From assembly GCF_012926615.1 (NCBI RefSeq), contig NZ_JABBNU010000009.1, positions 230,427-294,426 of the forward strand: a stretch of DNA of 64,000 nt. Reading direction: 5' to 3'. The translations under genes were made by a program, and so were the position numbers. The notes under the pieces were generated by a model, which was not told the DNA's origin, ran no database searches, and saw nothing but the letters and a program-made list of their open reading frames with translations. Shown here one piece after another: positions 26,985 through 36,475 of the stretch (positions within the stretch are counted from its first letter, which is position 1; every line of letters begins with the position of its first letter). This DNA is from Marinigracilibium pacificum (GTDB taxonomy: Bacteria; Bacteroidota; Bacteroidia; Cytophagales; Cyclobacteriaceae).

Positions 26985-28145
26985 ATGCGGAAAATTCGAT
27001 CATTAATCTATCTCAAAGAAGTTTTAAAGCTGGGTGTGACCGCCTTTGGAGGGCCACAGGCACACCTGGCTTTGTTTTTTGATATCTTCGTTGAAAAAAG
27101 AGCATATCTTTCTAATAAAGAACTGATCGAGCTCCATGCATTGTGTCAAATCTTACCCGGACCTACATCAACTCAAACTATTACAGCAATAGGCTACCGT
27201 ATCGGAGGTCCTAAATTAGCTTATCTGACTCTTTTGGCCTGGTGTCTTCCAGCAGTTACCGTTATGACAGCTGTGGGTTTTGCTTTGTCATATTTAAACA
27301 ATCCTTTATCAGTTACTGAATTTATTCAACCAATGGTTGTTGCTATTGTTGGCATTGCAGCTATCAGAATAAGCAACAAGGTTGTTGTATCTAATCATGG
27401 ATTGATAATTATGATTATTACAGCATTAGCTGCATACTTTTACAGAAGTCCATTTGCATACCCCGCATTAATTATTATTGGAGGCCTATCAACGGCCATA
27501 AACTTTAAGCTTCACCCAAAAGAAAATAATAAAAAACTAAATATAAACTGGAGCAATTTCTTACTCTGGGGAGGGGTTCTTATTGCGGCAGCTATTCTGG
27601 GTGCCATAACAAATAAAAGGGAGATTCTCCTCTTTGAAAACTTTTATCGGAATGGTTCGCTAATATTTGGAGGTGGTCAGGTGCTCATCCCATTTTTATA
27701 CACAGAATTTGTTGAGTTTAAACAATATTTAACTTCAAACGAGTTCTTGTCTGGTTACGGATTTAATCAAGCTGTACCAGGACCAACATTTAGCTTTGCT
27801 GCATTTGTTGGTACTCTGTCAATGAGAGACTATGGATTTACAGGACAGATAATTGGCGCATATTTAAGTGCTGCAGGAATTTTCCTACCAGGAACATTTC
27901 TAATCTTCTTCATCATCCGGTTTTGGGATGAATTAAAAAAATACAGAATTATTAAAGCTAGCCTTGAAGGTGTTAATGCTGCAGGCTCAGGTCTTGTAGT
28001 TGCTGCTGCATTCCTTTTGTTTGAACCACTCGATAAAAACCCTATGAGTTTCGGGATAATTCTAATAACATTAGGATTAATGACTCTAAAGGTTAGAACT
28101 CCTTATATAATCATCGCAGGTGTAATAGCAGGGTTTATTTTCTAA
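26985..28145 (+). CDS. chrA: Chromate transporter family protein ChrA (two-domain)
   Basis: The 386-residue membrane protein has two homologous CHR halves, as in long-chain ChrA. The first carries KLGVTAFGGPQAHLALF and QILPGPTSTQT near the N-terminus. The second repeats the pattern as FGGGQVLIPFLYTE and FNQAVPGPTFSFAAFVG. About ten to twelve helices are visible. Family members export chromate by anion exchange, but many chromosomal homologues have no proven substrate. Its last 11 bases overlap the convergent LD-carboxypeptidase gene. Confidence 0.9.
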   Translation: MRKIRSLIYLKEVLKLGVTAFGGPQAHLALFFDIFVEKRAYLSNKELIELHALCQILPGPTSTQTITAIGYRIGGPKLAYLTLLAWCLPAVTVMTAVGFALSYLNNPLSVTEFIQPMVVAIVGIAAIRISNKVVVSNHGLIIMIITALAAYFYRSPFAYPALIIIGGLSTAINFKLHPKENNKKLNINWSNFLLWGGVLIAAAILGAITNKREILLFENFYRNGSLIFGGGQVLIPFLYTEFVEFKQYLTSNEFLSGYGFNQAVPGPTFSFAAFVGTLSMRDYGFTGQIIGAYLSAAGIFLPGTFLIFFIIRFWDELKKYRIIKASLEGVNAAGSGLVVAAAFLLFEPLDKNPMSFGIILITLGLMTLKVRTPYIIIAGVIAGFIF

Positions 28146-29052
28146 TTGACAAAAACGTTTTACCGTTCTCAACTGAAATGTCAGCTTGCATACCTACAGG
28201 AACAGGATAGTTTTCCATACAATGCCCAAATGGTGCGCCATAGTAAACAGGATAATTATATTCTTTTATATGACTCTCTATAATTTCATTTACCTCTAAT
28301 CCAAAAGGCTCTTCATCATATGGTATATCTGTAATACTACCTACTATAAGTCCGGACAATTCTCTCAACACCCCTGCACGCTTCAATTGAACCATATATC
28401 GATCGATTTTATATAAGTCTTCACCAACCTCCTCGATAAACAATACTTTATTTTTGAAACTCAAAGGGAACGTTTCTGTACCAATATTGTTTGCAATCAT
28501 AGACAAATTACCACCAACAAGACTACCCGTGCAATTGGCATCACTACATAAAGAGGTAGTTTTCCACGATATAACGTAATCAGTTTTAGTCATTAAAAAA
28601 TCTTTCACAGAATTGACTGCTTTAGAATCTGTTTTGGATTTAAAGAGAGCAGGCATAGGTGAATGAATTGAAGCAACACCAATTCTTTCTAAACCTAATA
28701 ACAATGTTGTTACATCAGAAAATCCCAGAATCCATTTCGGATGTTTAAATAAAGGTTTAAGATCAATGTTATCAATAATTCGGGTTGTTCCATAACCTCC
28801 TCTTACACAAAAAACAGCCTTTATTTCGGTATTACTTATTGCCCATTGCAGATCAGCAATTCTTTGATCATCAGTGCCTCCAAACCTAAAGTTCCTTTCA
28901 TAAAGATGGTTTCCGGTAATTACCTTAAGGCCCCAGGAATTAATAATGTCTATTGCATATTCAACCAACTCTCTATCAACAGCTCTGGCAGTAGCAATGA
29001 TGGCTATTTTGTCACCTTTATTAAGAAATGATGGTATTATCATTTGGAACAT
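28135..29052 (-). CDS. LD-carboxypeptidase (peptidase family S66)
   Basis: The 305-residue protein begins with the S66 pattern GDKIAIIATARAV. The nucleophile Ser lies in GFSDVTTLL, preceded by VRGGYGTTRI. The catalytic Glu lies in LFIEEVGEDLYKIDRY and the His in PFGHCMENYPVPVG. The family cleaves the L,D-bond of murein tetrapeptides during peptidoglycan recycling. No signal peptide is present, so it is cytosolic. The ATG at codon 4 (29041-29043) is an alternative start. No terminator follows, because the stop lies inside chrA. Confidence 0.92.
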   Translation of the reverse strand: MFQMIIPSFLNKGDKIAIIATARAVDRELVEYAIDIINSWGLKVITGNHLYERNFRFGGTDDQRIADLQWAISNTEIKAVFCVRGGYGTTRIIDNIDLKPLFKHPKWILGFSDVTTLLLGLERIGVASIHSPMPALFKSKTDSKAVNSVKDFLMTKTDYVISWKTTSLCSDANCTGSLVGGNLSMIANNIGTETFPLSFKNKVLFIEEVGEDLYKIDRYMVQLKRAGVLRELSGLIVGSITDIPYDEEPFGLEVNEIIESHIKEYNYPVYYGAPFGHCMENYPVPVGMQADISVENGKTFLSIRK

Positions 29053-29060
29053 AATTAAAT

Positions 29061-29088
29061 AAAAAAAGCCTCAATAATTGAGGCTTTT
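29061..29088 (-). terminator. Terminator of the uppS-bamA-ompH operon
   Basis: AAAAGCCTCAA (29064-29074) pairs with TTGAGGCTTTT (29078-29088) around a 3-base loop. On the minus strand a T run follows. It lies 20 bases past the second ompH stop. Confidence 0.88.
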
Positions 29089-29107
29089 AATTTAGTATAA
29101 ATTTCAA

Positions 29108-29653
29108 TTATTCCGCAGGAGGAGGAGTAATTCCTAACTTAGCGAAAACTTTATTCGTTACATCTGAATCATCATCAGCATAAAGTAAAATATCAGTTCC
29201 AGGAGTACCAGAGTTAAAGATATGAGTGTACCCGCCTTCTTTTGCTACATTCTGAATAGCTTCTTCTATTTGCTTATAAAGAGGCTGCAAAAGCTCAGTA
29301 TATTTTGACTGCATGCTCTTTTGAGCATCCTGAGCAAATTTCTGAAGGTTCTGATCCATTTGCTGAAGTTCTCTTTCCTTGTCAGCTCTAACAACATCAG
29401 ACCATTGATTAGCCTGTACATTCTGCTCATATTCAGTTAATCGCTCTCTTAGAGTGTTTTGCTTAGCCTGAATTTGATTCTGTAATTGCTTTTGATAGGT
29501 TTCGAATTCGCTCTGTACATTCTTCATTTGTGGCATGTTAGAAAGTACATAGTCAACGTTTGTATATCCTATTTTAAGTTGCTGTCCCTGTGCAGCCATG
29601 CTGAATCCGGCAATAATTATCCCGAATACAATAAGAAAAAATCTACTTTTCAT
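29108..29653 (-). CDS. OmpH/Skp-family periplasmic chaperone (second copy)
   Basis: The 181-residue product starts at an ATG with GGAG four bases upstream. The signal peptide ends AAQG before Gln-Gln, and the mature protein begins with the family strand IGYTNVDYVLSNMP. A long coiled-coil tentacle (about 45-125, Gln- and Glu-rich) and a short C-terminal beta region follow. Skp trimers hold unfolded outer-membrane proteins for BamA. The frame reaches back to 29707 inside the first ompH, but the signal peptide fixes the start at 29653 or the adjacent ATG at 29656. The C-terminus ends in Pro-Pro-Pro-Ala-Glu. Confidence 0.92.
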   Translation of the reverse strand: MKSRFFLIVFGIIIAGFSMAAQGQQLKIGYTNVDYVLSNMPQMKNVQSEFETYQKQLQNQIQAKQNTLRERLTEYEQNVQANQWSDVVRADKERELQQMDQNLQKFAQDAQKSMQSKYTELLQPLYKQIEEAIQNVAKEGGYTHIFNSGTPGTDILLYADDDSDVTNKVFAKLGITPPPAE

Positions 29654-29678
29654 CATTCTCCAATTTAATTTATAATTT

Positions 29679-30212
29679 TTACTCAACTGTGTCATTCTTA
29701 TCACCAAGCCCCAATTCCTCTAAAACATAATCCGTATAATCATGTACTGGGTTGGTGTAAATCATTACTAAATCACCTGATTTATCAAATACAATCTGAA
29801 GCTTTTTATCTTTAGCTACCTTACTTACCGCTTCAAATACTTGATCCATTACCGGTTTTACAATTTCTTCTTTCTTTAGATAGAATAGACCTTCATAACC
29901 AAATACTTTCTGCTGATAGTTTTGAATTTCTTCTTCCTTCTTTTTGATCTCAGATTTTCTCTCCTTGATCATTTCCTCAGTAAGCAAAACTTTCTCAGCT
30001 TCCAAAGCTTCATACATCGTTTCCTTCTCAGCGATCATTTCTTTAATCTCATCCTGCCAACTTCGTGCCAATTCTTGAATTCGCGATTGAGCCTCTTTAT
30101 ATTCAGGCATTTGATTCAAGACATATTCGGTATCTACATACCCGAATTTTTGACCATAGGACGTAAAAACGAGACCTATAAATAATACTGAAAGAAGGGT
30201 TATTTTTTGCAT
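29679..30212 (-). CDS. OmpH/Skp-family periplasmic chaperone (first copy)
   Basis: The 177-residue product has a signal peptide ending SYG before Gln-Lys-Phe. Then comes the family strand FGYVDTEYVLNQMP and a strongly charged coiled coil (about 40-115, with KSEIKKKEEEIQN). The C-terminal strands contain LQIVFDKSGDLVMIY. It starts on the last base of bamA, indicating translational coupling. It differs from the downstream copy in sequence, so the two may have different client sets or form mixed trimers; this is inference. Confidence 0.92.
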   Translation of the reverse strand: MQKITLLSVLFIGLVFTSYGQKFGYVDTEYVLNQMPEYKEAQSRIQELARSWQDEIKEMIAEKETMYEALEAEKVLLTEEMIKERKSEIKKKEEEIQNYQQKVFGYEGLFYLKKEEIVKPVMDQVFEAVSKVAKDKKLQIVFDKSGDLVMIYTNPVHDYTDYVLEELGLGDKNDTVE

Positions 30213-32896
30213 TATCTTAACTGATTTCCAATTGTAAAGTGGAATTGTGGCCCACTTGTACCAAGTTGTCCTGGCAATCTGTCAAACCCATATGCCCAGT
30301 CGATTCCAATCAAACCAAACGCTGGCATAAATATCCTAGCACCTACCCCCGCAGAACGATATAAATTAAACGGATTAAAATCCTGATAATTATTCCAGTT
30401 ATTACCCGCTTCACTAAATCCAAGAACATAAATCGTAGCGCCCGGGTTTGTACTTATTGGATAACGTAGTTCCATCGTATATTTCGAGAATACTACACCA
30501 CCATAAATTTCATCTCCTGCTGGAGAAGCACTTCCACTATAGGCTGGTGGGGTTACAGCATTATCTTCATAACCTCTTAATGCAATAATCTCCTGTCCAA
30601 TCTGGAAGTTTGTACCTGCAAGACCACTACCTCCCATTACATATCTTTCAAAAGGAGAAATACCTTTATCTATATTATATGTACCAAGGAATCCAAAGTT
30701 AGCTTTTGCATGAAATACAAGGTCACCAACAATCGGAGTAAAATAGCTTATATCCAAATCCCACTTATGATACTCAATCCATTCATTTACTTCATCAGTT
30801 TCTTCAACTTCTGCATCTTCTGAGAAATCAAACGATGAGAACGGTGGAGTTAATGCTACTGACAAACTTATGCTTGATCCTGATCTTGTATAAATCGGAT
30901 TATCTATACTTGACCTTGAGATTGTAGTGTTAAGTGTTAAACTCTTAAACTTACCGTCATCAACTGATAATCCTAGATAAGGATAATTATCAAGATTATA
31001 AACTGAGAATGCAAGTGAATTAGAAACCTGGAAGAAATCATCAGGCCATCTTACTCTTCTTCCCAAGCCAACTGATAAAGATGTTAATTTTAAACTACCC
31101 GTAAAACTTGTCGGATCAAAAAAGCTTGCTCCTGACCTTACCACTGTATGACTTAAATTAACTGAGAATGCATTTGGATTTCGTCCTCCTAACCATGGCT
31201 CTTGAAATGAGAATGAATAAGATTGATATTGACGACCACTAGCCTGAACTCTAATACTCAATCTTTGTCCATCACCTCTTGGTACCGGCTTCCATTTACT
31301 TAAATCAAATAAGTTCTTAGCTGAAAAGTTATTTAGAGAAAGTCCTAGAGTACCTACGAAACCATAAATACCTCCCCAACCACCTGAAAGTTCTATCTGG
31401 TCATTTGACTGCTCCGCTAAAACCCAGTGTATATCAACTGTGCTATTTTCTGGATCCGGGAAATATTGTGGTTCAATTTGTTCCGGATCAAAGAATCCTA
31501 GTTGGGCTAATCGCTGATTAGTTTTAATTAAGTTACTTCTACTAAATTTATCTCCAGGTCTGGTTGATAGCTCTCTTAATACAACATGATCATGAGTCTG
31601 ATTATTACCTTTTACAAGTACTTGATCAATAGTTGCAATGCCACCTTCCATTATTCTCATTTCGATATCAATGGAATCTCCTTCAACCAACACCTCTACA
31701 GGCTGAATATTAAAGAATAAATATCCATTATCTGTATATAATGAGTTAATATCTCTGCTGCCAGTAGGGTCAAAATTCAGTCTTTTGCTTAGTTTTTCCT
31801 TATCGTAAACATCCCCCTTTTCGATACCTAAAACTGCAGATAAAGTTTCATCTGTATAAAGATAGTTTCCAGTCCAAATAATATCTCTGAAATAATAACG
31901 CTTACCTTCATCAACTTTAATATGAACATTGATATTTCTATCGTCTTTATAATATACAGTATCACTAATTATCTCCGCATCTCTGTAACCCTTACTATTA
32001 TAGAAATCAAGCAAAAGATTTTTGTCATTTCTATATTCCTTAGGAATGAATTTTGTTGAATTGAAAAAGTTCAATTTAACGTGTTCATTCATGTACTCTG
32101 TAAATTTATCTTTTGTTAAAGATCCTTCGGGAGTAAATGCATCTCCAATTGTTTTAGGCTTAAAAGTGAAAAGCCTTGAAAAAAGATCTTTGAATATACT
32201 TACGCGAGCATATTCATTAGTCTTCTTCATTTTACTTCTAAGCTTTACTGCATTGTAATTATCATTACCTTCAAAACTAATTTCATGAACCCGGACTTTA
32301 ACGCCCTTATCAATATCGATATTAAGTTTTGCATAATTACTAAGCGCAGTATCTGCTATTTGCTTTATATCAATATCAGCTTTAGGAAAGCCCTTTTCAA
32401 CAAAATATTTTCTGATTGATAATTCAGTATTTTTTTTGAGTACATCAGTTACAACACTACCTCTAATAAGCCCTATTTCATCCTGAAGATTCTCCTGTGT
32501 TGTTTTATTTACACCAGTAATCTGATAAGTTGATAATCTTGGCTGCTCTTTTAAAGCAAGTTCTAAATAGACCTTATCTCCCTGAACTTTTGTGATGTTA
32601 ACTTTAACATCTCCAAGAATTCTTTGCTTCCACAAATTTTTAACAGCATTAGAAATTGCTTCTCCGGGAATCTTTATCTTATCGCCTACTTTCAGACCAG
32701 ATAAAGAGATTAACGCATTATTATCAAGATACTCAACTCCGGATACCGTGATTTCGGCTATCTCATATTCTTTTGGATCAGAATAATTGAGTTCAATTTT
32801 TTTACTCTGCTTTTTTTGAAATCGATCTAAACCAATTTGACCATAGGTCGATAATACGATTCCCGTTAAAAAAACAATGATTAATAATTTTCTCAT
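30212..32896 (-). CDS. bamA: Outer membrane protein assembly factor BamA
   Basis: The 894-residue Omp85 protein has a signal peptide ending TYG before Gln-Ile-Gly. Consecutive POTRA domains follow (about 40-470; strands such as ITVSGVEYLDNNAL, ISFEGNDNYNAVKLR and VLVKGNNQTHDHVVLREL). The 16-strand barrel includes the loop-6-type region VMGGSGLAG and GYEDN. It inserts beta-barrel proteins into the outer membrane. The order uppS-bamA-ompH-ompH next to a PorG-like gene matches the arrangement I recall from Porphyromonas. It overlaps uppS by 4 bases (ATGA). Confidence 0.95.
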   Translation of the reverse strand: MRKLLIIVFLTGIVLSTYGQIGLDRFQKKQSKKIELNYSDPKEYEIAEITVSGVEYLDNNALISLSGLKVGDKIKIPGEAISNAVKNLWKQRILGDVKVNITKVQGDKVYLELALKEQPRLSTYQITGVNKTTQENLQDEIGLIRGSVVTDVLKKNTELSIRKYFVEKGFPKADIDIKQIADTALSNYAKLNIDIDKGVKVRVHEISFEGNDNYNAVKLRSKMKKTNEYARVSIFKDLFSRLFTFKPKTIGDAFTPEGSLTKDKFTEYMNEHVKLNFFNSTKFIPKEYRNDKNLLLDFYNSKGYRDAEIISDTVYYKDDRNINVHIKVDEGKRYYFRDIIWTGNYLYTDETLSAVLGIEKGDVYDKEKLSKRLNFDPTGSRDINSLYTDNGYLFFNIQPVEVLVEGDSIDIEMRIMEGGIATIDQVLVKGNNQTHDHVVLRELSTRPGDKFSRSNLIKTNQRLAQLGFFDPEQIEPQYFPDPENSTVDIHWVLAEQSNDQIELSGGWGGIYGFVGTLGLSLNNFSAKNLFDLSKWKPVPRGDGQRLSIRVQASGRQYQSYSFSFQEPWLGGRNPNAFSVNLSHTVVRSGASFFDPTSFTGSLKLTSLSVGLGRRVRWPDDFFQVSNSLAFSVYNLDNYPYLGLSVDDGKFKSLTLNTTISRSSIDNPIYTRSGSSISLSVALTPPFSSFDFSEDAEVEETDEVNEWIEYHKWDLDISYFTPIVGDLVFHAKANFGFLGTYNIDKGISPFERYVMGGSGLAGTNFQIGQEIIALRGYEDNAVTPPAYSGSASPAGDEIYGGVVFSKYTMELRYPISTNPGATIYVLGFSEAGNNWNNYQDFNPFNLYRSAGVGARIFMPAFGLIGIDWAYGFDRLPGQLGTSGPQFHFTIGNQLR

Positions 32897-33633
32897 GCGT
32901 CGCTTTTCAATTGTTCACTGATTTTACCAAATCTTCTCTCTCTTCGTTGGTAAGAAAGAATAGCATTAGCTAATTCTTCTTTATTAAAATCAGGCCATAG
33001 TGTCTCTGTAAAATATAATTCTGTGTATGCTGATTGCCATAGTAAATAATTACTTATTCGCATCTCACCACTAGTCCTTATCATTAATTCAGGATCGGGG
33101 TATGGGGCAGTCATCAAATTCTTTGCAATTGTAGATTCGTTTATTTCTTCCGGGTCTAATTCTCCTTTACTTACTTGGTCAGCAATCTTTTTCATTGCTT
33201 GAGTAATTTCCCATCTCCCACTATAACTCAATGCTAAAATAAGGTTAAGGCCAGTATTTTCCTTCGTCCGGTCAATTGCTTCCAACAATTCTCTTTTACA
33301 CTTTTCAGGTAAAGATTCTGTATCACCAATTGTATGTAACCTAACATTATTTTTGGTCAGTGTTTTTAATTCTTTTCGTATAGTCCCAACCAATAGCTCC
33401 ATCAACCCGGAAACCTCATCTTTCGGACGGTTCCAATTCTCAGTTGAAAAAGCATATAAAGTAAGATATTGAACACCTATTTCAGCACACCCTTCAGTAA
33501 CTTCCCTTACAGCATTAACAGCATTCTTATGCCCGAATAAGCGCATGGCACCTTTTTTCTTGGCCCATCTACCGTTTCCGTCCATTATCACTGCTATGTG
33601 AGAAGGAATGTTTGACTTATCAATATGCTCCAT
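32893..33633 (-). CDS. uppS: Isoprenyl transferase / undecaprenyl diphosphate synthase UppS
   Basis: The 246-residue cis-prenyltransferase makes the C55 carrier for peptidoglycan and surface polysaccharides. The catalytic motif HIAVIMDGNGRWA (Asp near residue 18) and the C-terminal motifs LMIRTSGEMRISNYLLWQ and ELYF are present. The frame opens at a TTG (33654), but a -7 box lies at 33652-33659, so the ATG at 33631-33633 is chosen. That choice gives the usual family length. Confidence 0.96.
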   Translation of the reverse strand: MEHIDKSNIPSHIAVIMDGNGRWAKKKGAMRLFGHKNAVNAVREVTEGCAEIGVQYLTLYAFSTENWNRPKDEVSGLMELLVGTIRKELKTLTKNNVRLHTIGDTESLPEKCKRELLEAIDRTKENTGLNLILALSYSGRWEITQAMKKIADQVSKGELDPEEINESTIAKNLMTAPYPDPELMIRTSGEMRISNYLLWQSAYTELYFTETLWPDFNKEELANAILSYQRRERRFGKISEQLKSDA

Positions 33634-33651
33634 AAACTGTTCCACAACCCG

Positions 33652-33659
33652 CAAAAATA
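33652..33659 (-). promoter_or_regulatory. -7 box of uppS
   Basis: CAAAAATA on the plus strand reads TATTTTTG, a TAnnTTTG match, 18 bases before the uppS ATG. No clear -33 TTG is seen. It would allow the uppS-bamA-ompH genes to be transcribed apart from the porG genes. Confidence 0.45.
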
Positions 33660-33737
33660 TAGCGCAAGGTACAAAAAAGCTAAGTTTAAGCTAAATAAGA
33701 TCTCGTTAATGTTTGTTAAGTTGAAAATTAACCTGAT

Positions 33738-34493
33738 TTAGTTAGGCTTTATTGGGCAAGGGATCTTAATTATCACATAATTAAGTGTAAAATGAAGATT
33801 ATAATACCAGTCATTATCATACTTATTTCCATAATTATAATTATAACCGGCAGCTCCTTTATTCAATCCAGCATTTGTGTCCGGAATCTCTGAAACACCA
33901 TCGATATAATCAAAAAAGGTTTTTCTAAATCCTAGCTCAGCTCCCAAATGCCAATGCCTGTTAAGCTTCCATTTCATTCCAACGCCAAAAGGTATTACTG
34001 GTTGAATATTACTATATGATGCAGTTCCCGGGTCGTCTCCAAATAACCAAAAACCTCCAACTCCTGCAAAAATATATGGACTTGATTTAAATTGTGATTT
34101 TATTTGACGATAATCAAGAAAGTGAAATTCACCAACCGCCATTAACTCAAGAATTGAAACATTAAAAGAAGTGTTTCTAATGCGGCTGAATCTGTCTGCC
34201 GGTCTGGAATCATCACCAGCAATATTATTATAGGTTAACTGAGCCCGCCAACCAGTATATTCATTCAAATTTTGACGATAAAACACTCCTAAAGAAGGCC
34301 TCAAGTATAAAGGATTAATACCTTTTACTACTTCACCAATGTAGCCAGCTCCTCCAAAAGCAGCTCCTACTTCTTTGTATGTAGGTAGTTCCTGACCATT
34401 AACTTTATTAATTGACAAAAAAACTACTAAAAAAAATGGGAGTAGACTCACCAATTTACTCCCCTTTTTCCAACATCTTAATCTTTTATTCAC
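33738..34493 (-). CDS. PorG-like outer membrane beta-barrel (DUF6089), copy 2
   Basis: The 251-residue product has a signal peptide ending KVNG before Gln-Glu-Leu. A small barrel follows, whose strands carry GAAFGGAGYIGEV, LRPSLGVFYRQNL, SPYIFAGVGGFWLFGDDPG and HLGAELGFRKTFFDYIDGVS. The last motif is the DUF6089 hallmark. In Porphyromonas PorG is an outer-membrane anchor for the PorK/PorN ring of the type IX secretion system, encoded just before uppS-bamA as here. The C-terminus ends IKIPCPIKPN. It follows the other DUF6089 gene after one base. Confidence 0.8.
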   Translation of the reverse strand: MNKRLRCWKKGSKLVSLLPFFLVVFLSINKVNGQELPTYKEVGAAFGGAGYIGEVVKGINPLYLRPSLGVFYRQNLNEYTGWRAQLTYNNIAGDDSRPADRFSRIRNTSFNVSILELMAVGEFHFLDYRQIKSQFKSSPYIFAGVGGFWLFGDDPGTASYSNIQPVIPFGVGMKWKLNRHWHLGAELGFRKTFFDYIDGVSEIPDTNAGLNKGAAGYNYNYGNKYDNDWYYNLHFTLNYVIIKIPCPIKPN

Positions 34494-34494
34494 T

Positions 34495-35574
34495 TTATCT
34501 GAATTTTGATCTTTTCACCCTGCCGGCACCTAATATGTACATTAGCCTAACACGGGTTACTATAAAAATATCATTATCATCCATGTTTCCTCTCTTATTG
34601 GCAAAATCTCCTTCTCCTCCTCTGCTACCAAACCCCCTGTAAACTTGATATCCGCCTACATTTTCCAAGTTTGTTCCATCCATAAGTGCATTAAACTCCC
34701 TTGTTTCACCTTCAGAAGAAACTAGCTCACCAGACCTGTAAGACATTGCTCTTGCTAAATCAGAATTAAGCTTATCGAGGTCTACATAATACCCACTCAC
34801 ATCGTCAATGTAATCCGTAAACAACCAATTGTATTCAAACTCAACTGCAATATTCACAGCATTGCTCAATTTAAAGGTTGCCCCTATCCCAAATGGAACA
34901 GATATTATAGTTTTGCTGTAAGTGTCAACGTCATAAGCACTACTATATTGTCCTTCGGTTCCAAGAGGTTCAAGATCTATCCATTCACCAGATTGAGGAT
35001 ATGATTTTCCAAAAGAATCTTGCTCCGGCACCCTTCCTTGAGGATTATGAAAAATTGCTGATACCCCAACAAAAACATAAGGATTCCAGTCATTTCTTGT
35101 TATATAAGTTCCGTTGTTAGAATAAAGAAATACATCACTTCTAACACCTACCTGATAAATTCTATTTCTGAAACTTAAATTTCTAACATATCGATATTGG
35201 CCATTGTCATCATAGGGGTCGGCAGACTCAAAATCGTCACCTCTCAAGGTTCCAAATGTAAAAAACACAGATGGTTGAAAGCGTTGCCCCATTCTTCTTG
35301 AAACAAAAAGTGAAAATGAAGGCCTGGTATATTTCAAGTCTGTACTCAATCTACTTGATGTAGGTGTTATATCACCAAAATAATTCATGGCTCCAACACC
35401 AATATCTATTGTTGTATATTGAAATCGTCTATCGAAGCTCTTTTTAAACCCTCGAAAGTTTGATACGGTTTGTCTTCCTCTACGTCCCTGCGCTTGAACT
35501 TCTAGTGCAGACACAGATAAAAGCAAAATTATCAAAGGTAAAATTAACGACCGCATAATTATATTTTGTTTCAA
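34495..35574 (-). CDS. PorG-like outer membrane beta-barrel (DUF6089), copy 1
   Basis: The 359-residue product has a signal peptide ending EVQAQG. It shares the barrel pattern of the downstream gene: GVGAMNYFGDITP, TRPSFSLFVSRRMGQRFQP, WNPYVFVGVSAIFHNPQG and VEFEYNWLFTDYIDDVSGYY. It is longer because of extended loops (about residues 230-330). The tail VRLMYILGAGRVKRSKFR is basic. The ATG at codon 7 (35554-35556) is an equally good start. Which of the two tandem proteins is the true PorG cannot be decided from sequence alone. Confidence 0.78.
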   Translation of the reverse strand: MKQNIIMRSLILPLIILLLSVSALEVQAQGRRGRQTVSNFRGFKKSFDRRFQYTTIDIGVGAMNYFGDITPTSSRLSTDLKYTRPSFSLFVSRRMGQRFQPSVFFTFGTLRGDDFESADPYDDNGQYRYVRNLSFRNRIYQVGVRSDVFLYSNNGTYITRNDWNPYVFVGVSAIFHNPQGRVPEQDSFGKSYPQSGEWIDLEPLGTEGQYSSAYDVDTYSKTIISVPFGIGATFKLSNAVNIAVEFEYNWLFTDYIDDVSGYYVDLDKLNSDLARAMSYRSGELVSSEGETREFNALMDGTNLENVGGYQVYRGFGSRGGEGDFANKRGNMDDNDIFIVTRVRLMYILGAGRVKRSKFR

Positions 35575-35596
35575 ACTGAAAGTTAGTTGAATATCT

Positions 35597-36472
35597 TTAA
35601 TTTCTTAAATCCAATCCCCAATTTAATTTTTGCCTCAATGTATTTAAAAAATTGATTCCCTCCAATTTTATTAGGTTACAATGAAAACTTTCTCGACGAA
35701 CAGCCATTTCAATACTGTCATCAACAGTAAATGATCGTGAATCTAATGAAACAAGGAAGTTTTTAGCACGCCCTTCAATTTCAAAAGATATTACACTATT
35801 ATCGCTTACTACCAATGGTCGGACATTTAAATTATGAGGACTAATAGGTGTTATAATAAAGTTTCTTGATTCTGGCATTACCACTGGTCCACCACAACTA
35901 AGCGAATAACCGGTTGAGCCGGTTGGGGTAGCGACAATTAAACCATCAGACCAATAAGAATTGAGATATTCTCCATCAATAAATGTATGAACTACAATCA
36001 TTGAAGAGGTATCCTTCTTGGTAATTGCAATTTCATTTAAAGCAAATCGCTGATCACCAAAAATACCATTTGGAGTTTCAAGATGAAGTAAGCTTCTTTT
36101 TTCGGTTGAATATTGATTATGCAATAACATTTGAATAGCATTATCAATATTTTCTTTGGGTGTTGATGCTAAAAATCCCAGCCTTCCAGTATTTACACCA
36201 AGTATTGGAATCATTAGGCTACCTACATGTGTCACTGTCTCTAGCAAAGTGCCATCCCCCCCCATACTGATGACAAATTTTGCATGACTCAATTCATTTC
36301 TAGAATCATATACTTGAAAATCAAATGACAAATCAGAAACTTCATTCAGGTAATTCATAAAGTTTCTGGAGACAATAATCTGAATATTATTTTCCTGCAA
36401 TTTTGCAGTAACATATAAAAAATATTGAACTATATCAGGGTCACCTGTTCGCCCATTAATCGCAATTTGCAT
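35597..36472 (-). CDS. nadK: NAD kinase
   Basis: The 291-residue enzyme phosphorylates NAD to NADP. The GGDG motif with catalytic Asp is seen as SMGGDGTLLETV (about residues 70-81), followed by NTGRLGFLAS and the signature DGLIVATPTGSTGYSLSCGGP. The fold and length match bacterial NadK. It lies 3 bases after the CBS-domain gene in the minus-strand envelope run. Its position beside PorG-like genes is recalled from other Bacteroidota and has no obvious biochemical cause. Confidence 0.96.
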   Translation of the reverse strand: MQIAINGRTGDPDIVQYFLYVTAKLQENNIQIIVSRNFMNYLNEVSDLSFDFQVYDSRNELSHAKFVISMGGDGTLLETVTHVGSLMIPILGVNTGRLGFLASTPKENIDNAIQMLLHNQYSTEKRSLLHLETPNGIFGDQRFALNEIAITKKDTSSMIVVHTFIDGEYLNSYWSDGLIVATPTGSTGYSLSCGGPVVMPESRNFIITPISPHNLNVRPLVVSDNSVISFEIEGRAKNFLVSLDSRSFTVDDSIEMAVRRESFHCNLIKLEGINFLNTLRQKLNWGLDLRN

Positions 36473-36475
36473 ATA

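Noticed and set aside
28135..28145. The 11-base convergent overlap of chrA and the LD-carboxypeptidase gene as an error
   Set aside because: Both C-termini look complete, and short convergent overlaps are ordinary in compact genomes.
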